Assembly (NCBI RefSeq): GCF_015863205.1
Contig: NZ_JACBXQ010000001.1
Span: forward strand, 496,001 to 560,000
Direction: 5' to 3'
Length of the DNA stretch: 64,000 nt
Source of the DNA: Facklamia lactis
GTDB taxonomy: Bacteria > Bacillota > Bacilli > Lactobacillales > Aerococcaceae
The notes under the pieces were generated by a model that worked only from the letters and a program-made list of their open reading frames with translations, made no database searches and had not been told where the DNA came from. Positions 42,469 through 49,934 of this stretch are shown one piece after another (position 1 is the first letter of the stretch; the number at the start of each line of letters is the position of its first letter). Made by a program: the position numbers and the translations under genes.

Positions 42469-43578
42469 TTAAATTTTCAATAGTGTCCCATCAATATACA
42501 TATATTCTGTAGGTTTTGGAAGCATATGGAATCCTCTATAATTCGACAAAGTATAGGCACCATATTCTGGAAATAATAATCTATCGTTTTCATATAATTC
42601 TGGTAAAGTAATTGGATCGTCAAAATATGTATCTCCAGAAAACATAGTATTTCCAAAAAAGTAATATTTTTTCTGAAAAGAATCATCTAATGTTTTGTTA
42701 TTTAAAACTATTGGACTCCCCATATGCCACGGCCCAGAAATCCATTTAGATGAATCTAAAAAAGCATAGTTAACATCAGCATTCTTTTTAATTGCAATTA
42801 CTGAAGTCAATAGCATACCTCCATATTTAATTAGTGCATCTCCTGGTTCATAAATAAAATTAATTTTACTTAAAACAGGATCAGCTTTAATTCGAAATAA
42901 CTCTTTTAGAAATTCGTGTCTTCCTGATCTATAGAAGCCTAGAATATCTCCACCTAGATTAATAGTATCTATAGCAGGATATCTATCTATCAAATTTATC
43001 GCAATCTCTAGTTGCTTACGTAATTCCACTAAACTTCGATTTGAATTATGGAAATGAATCCTTTTAAAATATCTCTGCAGTCTATTTTCATTTATGTATT
43101 TAAACAAATGATCACTTAACGAGATTCCAAATGAACAATATTCTCCTACAGTCTTGATTCTCAACCCAAAAGTCTTGTTTTTTTGAAAACTAACAAATCT
43201 TTTAAGCTGAGACAAAGAATCAATATCAACCAAAGTATCATCATCAAATTTTGAGAAATCGCTCTGTGTAAATGTGGGATTCATTGCTGATATTCTTTTA
43301 AACCCTATCTTCTTTGCTAAATTATATTCTTGGACACTTGCAATATCAATCCCTAAACCTAATGCTTTGAATATTTTTAAGATTTCCGTGTTATGATTAG
43401 CTTTCATAGCAAAAAAAAGCTGATTTTTCTCATTAATTCTTAAATCAGTTTGCAAATTTTTTACAGTTTCAGTAATGAATTGCTTGTCATAAATCACAGC
43501 TGGACTAGTGTCCAAAGCAATTATTTTTTCCCTTAACTTTTCCGAATATCTAGGATATAATGTTTTAGAAAATTTCAC
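42469..43578 (-). CDS. Fold-type-III PLP decarboxylase-like enzyme with altered active-site loop
   Basis: 369 aa, group-IV amino-acid decarboxylase (Orn/DAP/Lys) fold. PLP Lys59 in FFAMKANHN; LGIDIASVQEY; HFHN; phosphate loop NLGGDILG; Glu245 in YEPGDAL; Tyr342 in GAYTLSNYRGF. The canonical active-site segment GPTCDxxD reads GNTMFSGD (310-316): Met312 stands where the catalytic Cys should be and Phe313 where the next Asp lies. The substrate or reaction is therefore probably unusual. GTG start with GAGGTG 7 nt upstream. Within the peptide operon, it might act on an ornithine residue or a carrier-bound amino acid. Confidence 0.78.
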   Translation of the reverse strand: MKFSKTLYPRYSEKLREKIIALDTSPAVIYDKQFITETVKNLQTDLRINEKNQLFFAMKANHNTEILKIFKALGLGIDIASVQEYNLAKKIGFKRISAMNPTFTQSDFSKFDDDTLVDIDSLSQLKRFVSFQKNKTFGLRIKTVGEYCSFGISLSDHLFKYINENRLQRYFKRIHFHNSNRSLVELRKQLEIAINLIDRYPAIDTINLGGDILGFYRSGRHEFLKELFRIKADPVLSKINFIYEPGDALIKYGGMLLTSVIAIKKNADVNYAFLDSSKWISGPWHMGSPIVLNNKTLDDSFQKKYYFFGNTMFSGDTYFDDPITLPELYENDRLLFPEYGAYTLSNYRGFHMLPKPTEYMYIDGTLLKI

Positions 43579-43590
43579 CCCCTCATCACC

Positions 43591-44844
43591 TCACAAATTA
43601 TTTATTATATCAATTATTTTCTCTAAATCTTTATTATTAAACCCAATTGCCAACTTTAAAAACCACTCATCTCTCTCTATTGAATAATTTATAATTTCAT
43701 ATCTTGATTCAAAGAAACCAAAGCTCGCCCCATTATAAAACTCTATTTTCATCTCCGAAACTCTATTTTCAATAAATTTCAAAGCCTCAATATAGCGTGC
43801 TTTTCTATCTGGTTTTAATTTTATTATAATCATAGGCGATACACTCCACAAATAGTTCCAATCATCCAGAATTGGATGAAAAACCTCAAACTTTTCACTA
43901 TTTAACCTTTGTGCCACCCATCCATTATTATTAAATATTGCACTTGAGTATATGGATAAAACTTCATTGCTATACATAAAAGGATGTGAAATACCTCTCA
44001 AATTATTTAAACTTAAATTTATACTATATAGCTCTCGGTTTTTTTCGCATTTGTCTAAAAAATTTTTCATACTTTGAGTAAACTTTCCGGCTTCAGAAAA
44101 AATGATTTGAGTTAAGCCAGCACTACTAATTTCCAATCCTAACTGATGCAATTTTAATAACGATTCTGTTATAACTAGTATAACTTCTTTGTTAACTCGC
44201 ATAAAATCATAAAGTCTATCTATATCTAAATGTAAGTGGGTAGTTAATGTACAATCAATTATAATCATTTTAATTTTTTTTACCGTATCATTTGAAACGA
44301 ACTTATCCATTATCTGAAAGTAATCAATACTCTGCATTTTCTCAGAATACAATACAGGTTCAACAATCAAAACATCATAATCAATTAGCACATCATAATT
44401 TTCTAATTCTGTAACATAAACATAAGGTAGACCTGAAATATAATAAAAAGTTTCAAAATAGCCCCTAGAACAAAGTATTTGAATTTTCTTTCTAGAATAT
44501 CCATCCATATATGTTCTAATAGAATTGACTATTGCTCCAATTCCTGAATTATATAAAAGAGCTTTATATGTCAATCCATCAGGAACAGCAAATGTTTCAC
44601 CATAATAATTTTCTATGTTAGGATATCTTAAATTACGTTCATAGACAAAATTATCTCCCAAAATTTTATTTTGTTCCTCAATACTATTTGCTATTTTGGA
44701 AGGGGATTTATACCATAAACTTTCCCAATACGATTTATCTTTGATAATTTTTTTTCTAAAATCTTCTCTATGTAACCTTATATAATTCAGACTAATTTTT
44801 TCTGTTTCTAATATAGTATCAGTTTTAATATATTCTATGTTCAT
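43591..44844 (-). CDS. Divergent fold-type-I PLP enzyme (Cys/Met-metabolism-like)
   Basis: 417 aa, hard to place. Local features follow the cystathionine-synthase-type fold: LLYNSGIGAIVNSIRTYM (like SSGMAAI), IQILCSRGYFETFYYISG, MIIIDCTLTTH (Asp for the PLP ring N, cf. vDNT) and ITESLLKLHQLGLEISSAG, aligned to the SaTKYxxGHSD lysine segment. A C-terminal small domain follows. Very AT-rich codon use. ATG 44844 overlaps the arginase stop by 20 bp; RBS AAAAGG. Likely tailors the peptide or a small amine; PLP dependence itself needs testing. Confidence applies to the fold, not the reaction. Confidence 0.5.
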   Translation of the reverse strand: MNIEYIKTDTILETEKISLNYIRLHREDFRKKIIKDKSYWESLWYKSPSKIANSIEEQNKILGDNFVYERNLRYPNIENYYGETFAVPDGLTYKALLYNSGIGAIVNSIRTYMDGYSRKKIQILCSRGYFETFYYISGLPYVYVTELENYDVLIDYDVLIVEPVLYSEKMQSIDYFQIMDKFVSNDTVKKIKMIIIDCTLTTHLHLDIDRLYDFMRVNKEVILVITESLLKLHQLGLEISSAGLTQIIFSEAGKFTQSMKNFLDKCEKNRELYSINLSLNNLRGISHPFMYSNEVLSIYSSAIFNNNGWVAQRLNSEKFEVFHPILDDWNYLWSVSPMIIIKLKPDRKARYIEALKFIENRVSEMKIEFYNGASFGFFESRYEIINYSIERDEWFLKLAIGFNNKDLEKIIDIINNL

Positions 44845-45901
44845 TTTTATACCTTTTATTCTCTAATAAAATTAATATCAAAAGTTGATTAACTGTCATA
44901 GCATCTAATTTCTGATTATCATTTAGCTCAACTATATCAATACCTAAAATTTTTAAATTATTAATAATTTTTATCAAAACACTTGAGATTTCTCGAAATT
45001 CAAATCCCCCAGGCAATGGTGTACCTGTTGATTGCATTATTGAAGTCGACAAACAGTCCACATCAAAAGTAATAAAATACGGAATACTTTTATCTAAACT
45101 ATCAATTATTTGATCAATATTTGATATCGTTTCTTCTACACTAAAACTATTTATTTTAGCATGAGATACAGATAAGATATTATTTCTAATCCCTAACTGA
45201 GTAATGCTCTTTATCTCTTTGCGCTCCACTAAAAAATCTAAAAAATTAGCATGATTTAAATCTCTTTCCCAATCATTTCTTGAAATTCCACTATAGTCCT
45301 GGTGTGCATCTAAATGTATAATTCCAAATTCCTCTATTGATTCGCACATCCCCATTAATGTTGCATAGCTGATCGAATGATCTCCACCTAAAATAATTGG
45401 AAACTTATTACTACATAATAAATATTCTATTACATTTATTAAATAATAAAATTCTTTGCCGTTGCTTTTAAACACTTCTCCTTTTAGATCTCCTAGATCT
45501 CCCACTAATATTCCTTTACGTCTTAAAGTCTCATTTTCCAAAATAGATGTACTATTATACCTTAAGACTGAAGGGCCAAATTTACTACCACGATACTGTG
45601 ACGCACCTAAATCATACGGAAATCCCACAAATATATATTCTGCTTCTGTTTTTTCTAACATAATGTCTGACAAAAATACTTCATCGGAATCAAACATAGT
45701 GAATATACTTTTTCTATTTTCCTTTTCTTTAATAATTTCATTAAAAACATTTTCATAACAGTACCGATATTCATTAGTATCTGAAGTTAATAACTTTTTT
45801 ATTTCGTTACATTCACTTATAGATAATTCTTTTTTTAAGCCTTTAAGATAATCCCACAAAAATGCTTTTTCTTTTTTTGAATTAATATATAAAACAGCCA
45901 T
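44825..45901 (-). CDS. Arginase/agmatinase-family hydrolase, possible peptide arginase
   Basis: 358 aa from MAVLYINSKK. The first ATG (45907) is only 1 nt from AGGAG, the second has 7 nt, so 45901 is used. All six Mn ligands are visible: His175 in GGDHS, Asp198/His200/Asp202 in HLDAHQDY, Asp280/Asp282 in ITFDVDCLS, plus Glu325. The N-terminal ~88 residues are an extra polar domain absent from metabolic arginases. Arginases of this fold convert Arg to Orn and urea; relatives in RiPP clusters (OspR of landornamide) act on peptide-bound Arg. Directly downstream of a peptide rich in C-terminal Arg, hence the proposed role. Confidence 0.8.
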   Translation of the reverse strand: MAVLYINSKKEKAFLWDYLKGLKKELSISECNEIKKLLTSDTNEYRYCYENVFNEIIKEKENRKSIFTMFDSDEVFLSDIMLEKTEAEYIFVGFPYDLGASQYRGSKFGPSVLRYNSTSILENETLRRKGILVGDLGDLKGEVFKSNGKEFYYLINVIEYLLCSNKFPIILGGDHSISYATLMGMCESIEEFGIIHLDAHQDYSGISRNDWERDLNHANFLDFLVERKEIKSITQLGIRNNILSVSHAKINSFSVEETISNIDQIIDSLDKSIPYFITFDVDCLSTSIMQSTGTPLPGGFEFREISSVLIKIINNLKILGIDIVELNDNQKLDAMTVNQLLILILLENKRYKNEHRIY

Positions 45902-45913
45902 ATCCATGCTCCT

Positions 45914-45950
45914 AAAAAAACTTCTTTACTCAACTATGGAAGTAAAGAAG
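45914..45950 (-). terminator. Attenuating terminator between precursor peptide and arginase genes
   Basis: Minus strand CTTCTTTACT, 10-nt loop, AGTAAAGAAG, then seven T residues running straight into the AGGAG of the arginase gene. A perfect 10-bp stem with partial readthrough would give much more peptide than enzyme, as is usual in peptide operons. Confidence 0.8.
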
Positions 45951-45971
45951 CTTATATTTTCTACAAATATT

Positions 45972-46151
45972 CTATGACATTCTTTGCCGCAATCTACTTC
46001 CACCGCCTTTTGAAAACATAAAGCCAAGTTCAGCTTCTTTCTCTTCAAAAATCTCTACATCACCTTCTTCTAGCAAAGATGCTTTTAAATCTTCGATAGT
46101 TTGTTCAAAAGAAACCAGTGAGCTGCTTTCACTTAATATCGCCTTTTCCAT
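45972..46151 (-). CDS. Putative RiPP precursor peptide, 59 aa
   Basis: Acidic leader (residues 1-~44, many Glu/Asp, one likely helix with FEQTIEDLKASLLEEGDVEI) followed by a basic tail FMFSKGGGSRLRQRMS. The only three arginines (53, 55, 57) lie in this tail as R-x-R-x-R; there is no Cys. RBS GGAAGGAGG is ideal, 7 nt from ATG 46151. A TTGACA/TATTTT promoter lies just upstream, inside the longer open frame, which rules out the 92-aa version. It precedes arginase, PLP enzymes and an exporter. The precursor role is inferred; the shape and context fit well. Confidence 0.72.
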   Translation of the reverse strand: MEKAILSESSSLVSFEQTIEDLKASLLEEGDVEIFEEKEAELGFMFSKGGGSRLRQRMS

Positions 46152-46182
46152 ACTCCACCTCCTTCCTAAACTATTTAATTCA

Positions 46183-46211
46183 AAAATACCATACGTTGAA
46201 ACCGCTGTCAA
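46183..46211 (-). promoter_or_regulatory. Promoter of the RiPP-like operon
   Basis: TTGACA (46211-46206), 17-nt spacer, TATTTT (46188-46183) with an extended TGG before it. The 5' untranslated part would be about 25 nt. This is the best -35/-10 pair in the region. Confidence 0.75.
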
Positions 46212-46249
46212 TGTTCGTTTTCTTGTAATTTCACATAAATAAAATTCCA

Positions 46250-46747
46250 TTAAAATACATTATTGATTCTATATCTTTTGGATCTTCTTGTATAAATATA
46301 ACTAACAAAAATTTTAAGTATTAGTCATGAATCTTTGGTTCTTAAAAATCACATTAAGGGGTGATATCCCCTAATGTTTTTGCCAAACGACCATCGAATT
46401 TTTACACTCCAAGACGAAAGAAGATCGACGTAGTCTGCCTTGTAGATCTAGACCGAAAAAGAGTAGGCCAGTTGAAGAACTGGCCTACTCTTTTGTAGAG
46501 TGGTCTCTTGCGAGGGAAATATTCGAAGGATTAATCGTTTTTTCAAAAATAAATCACTTATGTCACAACCTCAATCTTTTTTAACAACATTGAAAGCTAA
46601 TTATTGCAATAACCTCTAAAGCATAGGAGTTGTTTAACATGCTTCCTCAGCTTTTAAGCTTTCCGATTGAACCCTCTCAGCTCCAAACATTTGATAATAA
46701 GTGATCTCAGCTTCCATTTCTTAACAAAATTTATTTTTGAAATGATT
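46250..46747. other. Non-coding stretch with two hairpins and an IS-end-like segment
   Basis: No supported gene. CATTAAGGGG/CCCCTAATG at 46352-46376 is a weak hairpin with a T-run on the plus strand. A 17-bp perfect hairpin follows (separate entry). The minus-strand sequence at about 46545-46586 (GAGGTTGTGACATAAGTG, TTTTTGAAAAAA) resembles the left end of the inverted-repeat element at 30919, so this may be a relic of the same mobile element. Confidence 0.5.
46456..46494. terminator. Strong bidirectional hairpin terminator
   Basis: Perfect 17-bp stem AAAAGAGTAGGCCAGTT with its complement, loop GAAG, A/T flanks on both sides. On the minus strand it ends the XRE-regulator transcript and isolates the peptide operon from it. 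Confidence 0.85.
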
Positions 46748-47842
46748 TTAATCAACTTTATTGCCATACACTTGCTCAAATTGGTCGAGTCGTTTAAGAA
46801 TCGAGCCGTATGCAGCTGACTGCTCCAAGCTAGCAAAAACACCTTCCTCTTGAATGCTAGCGCGAACATTCATGAGGACTTGCGGATACTTTAATGGTGA
46901 TTCTTTACCAGATGGAATATTATCCAACCATGTATCAATCGCATCGAAGAACTGATCCCCATGTAATTCAAAAATAGCTAAAAAATTGCTGATACAATCG
47001 AGATAATCATTTAAAAACTTCAATGCTACACTTTCATCCACTTCCATATAGTACTTAGCGGCCTCATAAAATAAATCAGCTGCACAAGTTGGATGCAAAT
47101 ATTTAATATCAAAGATAGAAATCATCTCTTGCCCACAATGAATGGCTTGCTGAACATCCCCTACCCGCAATTGGATCATAACAGTCAGAGAAGAGAGAGT
47201 CAGCGATATTTCCTGATAAAGTTCAACCTGAAGGACTTCTTTTGCCTTGTCTAATTGTCCTTTGATAGCAAAACTCTGAGCTAATAAAATTTCTATCCCT
47301 AATTTATAAGAAGCCGGACTAAAACTTTCAATAATTGTGTCATAGTCTTGCTTATAGAACAGAAAGAGCGCTTTAAAATTGCTTGCTAGTTCCAAATTAA
47401 CAGGATCATACGAATTCTCCATAATATGATCCGTCCAATGTAAGCAACACTCAAGCAATTGGGGATCTTCCTGGAGAGAATATTGATTAGCGATATACTG
47501 TAAGAGCATAATTAAAGTCTTATCATCACTCGCATAAGTCTGACATAAGGATTGAATTTCCGCTAGTTGTTCCTCTGCCAACTCGACTGAAAACTGTTCT
47601 TTAAGGCGGAGAAACAACTCATTCCTTTCCTCATGGCTTAAGATTTTCTCAAACCCTAACAAATCATCCACACTTACATTAAAAAAACTAGCCAAAGGCA
47701 TTAAATACTGAATATTGGGATAGGACTGGTTATTTTCCCATTTTGAGATAGTCGCTTTATTGAGTTTTAAGTATTGGGCTAAGTCTTCTTGCGTGCAGCC
47801 TTGAATGATTCGATATTTATGGATATTTGCTCCAATATTCAT
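46748..47842 (-). CDS. XRE-family regulator with TPR-like C-terminus
   Basis: 364 aa. HTH domain (1-~62): YRIIQGCTQEDLAQYLKLN, KATISKWENNQSYP. The remaining ~300 residues are helical with TPR-like spacing, similar in build to peptide-sensing RRNPP regulators (PlcR/Rgg) and to other XRE-TPR proteins. RBS AAGGAG. Immediately upstream of the RiPP-like operon on the same strand, but separated by a strong terminator; it could control that operon. Signal peptide sensing is inference. Confidence 0.82.
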   Translation of the reverse strand: MNIGANIHKYRIIQGCTQEDLAQYLKLNKATISKWENNQSYPNIQYLMPLASFFNVSVDDLLGFEKILSHEERNELFLRLKEQFSVELAEEQLAEIQSLCQTYASDDKTLIMLLQYIANQYSLQEDPQLLECCLHWTDHIMENSYDPVNLELASNFKALFLFYKQDYDTIIESFSPASYKLGIEILLAQSFAIKGQLDKAKEVLQVELYQEISLTLSSLTVMIQLRVGDVQQAIHCGQEMISIFDIKYLHPTCAADLFYEAAKYYMEVDESVALKFLNDYLDCISNFLAIFELHGDQFFDAIDTWLDNIPSGKESPLKYPQVLMNVRASIQEEGVFASLEQSAAYGSILKRLDQFEQVYGNKVD

Positions 47843-47919
47843 CTAGTCGCTCCTTAACTTGAACAATCCTTGATTATTTTAATTTCTATATTCTCTCTCA
47901 TCTATTATGCATCTTTTCT

Positions 47920-48084
47920 CTAATCAAATCTAATCAGTAGCCATTCGTGCTCTAGATAGATATCCCTCTCATTAATCATTTTTCTAACAAAAGCTTTTCC
48001 TTCTTCATCTACTCAGTACATGAAATCTGCATCGTAAACTGAATCCTTTAAAAATCCATTTTTTAATGATCTTTCCAATACAAT
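47920..48084 (-). pseudogene. Decayed coding remnant of unknown family
   Basis: Minus-strand frame reads LERSLKNGFLKDSVYDADFM, Y, stop, then VDEEGKAFVRKMINERDIYL and EHEWLLIRFD before a final stop. Sequence quality looks protein-like across the internal stop, with no RBS or start codon. It follows the 28-aa ORF in the same frame. Family not recognised. Confidence 0.35.
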
Positions 48085-48171
48085 CTATCTTTTATTTTTC
48101 TTTTCTTCGTTGTATTTCCAAGCAAAGAGTCCAGCTAACATCACGACTGCAAAAGATAACCATAATACCAT
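48085..48171 (-). CDS. 28-aa single-pass membrane microprotein
   Basis: MVLWLSFAVVMLAGLFAWKY followed by a basic tail NEEKKNKR: one TM helix (1-19) with positive-inside end. RBS AAAGGGTG is 5 nt before the ATG. It lies in the gap between the XRE regulator and the DUF2254 gene. Could be a genuine small membrane protein or the start of the decayed frame that continues in phase beyond its stop. Confidence 0.42.
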   Translation of the reverse strand: MVLWLSFAVVMLAGLFAWKYNEEKKNKR

Positions 48172-48405
48172 TCTTTTCACCCTTTTCTATTAGATTGTCC
48201 CTCAATACAAATCGCATCAAGAGCAAAATGTCTGCACCTTTCTCATTAAGACTTCCCGTTAAGACGCTTTAACATTTGATTCTATTATATAATTTCTATT
48301 TCATTAACTATAGTTCCGAAACGTTGACATTCCTTAAATTGAGTTAACGATTCTGCAACTTATGATCAATGGTCTTGTTCCAAATCCTCTATCAATCATG
48401 CCCAC

Positions 48406-48434
48406 CAAAAAAACAGGAGAATGAACTTCTCCTG
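48406..48434 (-). terminator. Terminator of the DUF2254 gene
   Basis: Minus strand CAGGAGAA/TTCTCCTG stem with a 5-nt loop and a seven-T tail. Confidence 0.83.
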
Positions 48435-48459
48435 CTTGATTGATTCAAAGATTATTTTA

Positions 48460-49758
48460 TTAACAATTTTTATCGACAAAGTGCTGATAATCCTTCTCGT
48501 AATGATAATTTACATGATCTTCCTTATGCTTTTCTAAATACTTCTGTATATTCTCTACGTATTTCACAACTTTGGCACGGTTCTCTTCCGAAGCTCCTTG
48601 GCTAATTGTCTCCAATGATTGAAAGATATATTTAATAATAATCCCGTTATCAAAGCCATAATTCAAGACTGGATCATAAATATCCTGAATGACTTCCGAG
48701 AAATCAAGGGTCTTGAAGGCCACAAACGATCGATCAATATCCTCACCTTCGATGAGATAGCCATCCTTAAACTGGACAATACGTCGTAAAAGAACCATGA
48801 TCACATTCATGGAAGATAAAGTCGAATTGGGAGCATAAATAGTTGACGTGATCGACTTCATACCAATATCCATAATCTTCTGGATTGAAAAGAAAAAATC
48901 CTGGTGCCCAGTTCGAATATAGCCAATCGACACACACGCTAACAAGTCTTGCTCCCATCGTTCCAACTCTTCTGAAGGGATCTCTTCATGGGACAAGATC
49001 GTAAACATCGGGGTATTTAAGGTGATAAAGACTCCTACCACATGATGGAAAATCGCTGATTTTTCTGCTTCTGTCACCCGTTGACAGACCTTCTTGACAT
49101 CAACCTCTTGAATATAACCATCCTTATCAGCCAGCACAGAATATTGATAAGCATAGTGTTCGGAAGGTAAATCTGGTTCATCCAAAATCTCTTTTCCCTC
49201 AATCGAACGCTCATAGATATCTAAATGTTCCTCCGCCTCCCGTTGAAGCCTTATTACTAAACCATTGGGCTGAATATAATTGATCACTGCTCGAATAAAG
49301 CCATTGAAATAAATCAAATCAACGAGCACGTAGACAATACAAACACTCGCCACAATGACCTTTTCATTATCAATATTCATATCGAATAATAAAAGACTGG
49401 TAATCGTATAAGTAAAGCCCCCAAAAAAAATACCGAAAGCTTTAAGGGTCACCGTATTATCCAAGAAATTCTCGACCAAACTTTCAGAATATTGCGAAGA
49501 AAAATTAGTCAGAACCACCATGGTTGTCGAGAAAGTAAAGGTTAATATTGTAGATGAAACAATCACAACAGTATTGAGAATCTGAACAGCCAGCTCAACC
49601 GAAATAAAAAAAGGCTTAATAGCTGATGGTAAATTTGCATCATCAAATTGATGATCAAAAAACGTAAGACCAACAGCCAAAGCAGCACTCAAAATCCCGA
49701 AAATAGCCGGATAATACCAGGATGATTTTCTGACTTTTAGCCACTCGAAATTTTTCAT
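48460..49758 (-). CDS. DUF2254-family membrane protein
   Basis: 432 aa from MKNFEWLKVRKSSWYYPAIF; AAAGGAT lies 8 nt upstream, while the ATG at 49815 has no RBS. Four N-terminal TM segments with LTFTFSTTMVVLTNFSSQYS, typical for DUF2254, then a cytoplasmic domain of about 230 residues. Function unknown in general. Monocistronic. Confidence 0.8.
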   Translation of the reverse strand: MKNFEWLKVRKSSWYYPAIFGILSAALAVGLTFFDHQFDDANLPSAIKPFFISVELAVQILNTVVIVSSTILTFTFSTTMVVLTNFSSQYSESLVENFLDNTVTLKAFGIFFGGFTYTITSLLLFDMNIDNEKVIVASVCIVYVLVDLIYFNGFIRAVINYIQPNGLVIRLQREAEEHLDIYERSIEGKEILDEPDLPSEHYAYQYSVLADKDGYIQEVDVKKVCQRVTEAEKSAIFHHVVGVFITLNTPMFTILSHEEIPSEELERWEQDLLACVSIGYIRTGHQDFFFSIQKIMDIGMKSITSTIYAPNSTLSSMNVIMVLLRRIVQFKDGYLIEGEDIDRSFVAFKTLDFSEVIQDIYDPVLNYGFDNGIIIKYIFQSLETISQGASEENRAKVVKYVENIQKYLEKHKEDHVNYHYEKDYQHFVDKNC

Positions 49759-49869
49759 ATCGTTTAATCCTTTCAAAATGGTTACTAAACCTATCAAAAT
49801 TTTGTCTTTTTTCATTATTTTGACACTCTCAATTTATAGGAACTGGCTCCCCAATTCAAGAAATAAGAA

Positions 49870-49898
49870 CTAGGGAGGACACGATGGATCCTCCCTAG
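49870..49898 (-). terminator. Terminator of the ANT(6)-like gene
   Basis: CTAGGGAGGA/TCCTCCCTAG stem, 9-nt loop, T-rich tail on the minus strand. Confidence 0.68.
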
Positions 49899-49934
49899 CA
49901 GGTTGCTTGTACTTGTTATTGACAGATTTTTTAA

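Noticed and set aside
45972-46151. LysW/ArgX-like amino-group carrier protein
   Set aside because: Small and acidic, but no zinc-binding CPxC motif and no EDWGE-type C-terminus; the basic Arg tail fits a peptide core better.
45972-46250. 92-aa version of the precursor ORF
   Set aside because: The -35/-10 promoter lies inside the upstream part and the ideal RBS is at the internal ATG 46151.
46387-46455. Coding remnant of a transposase
   Set aside because: Short translatable pieces exist in several frames but none could be matched with confidence; only the end-like motif is reported.
48066-48272. 68-aa plus-strand ORF
   Set aside because: No RBS, low-complexity composition, and antisense to the 28-aa membrane ORF.
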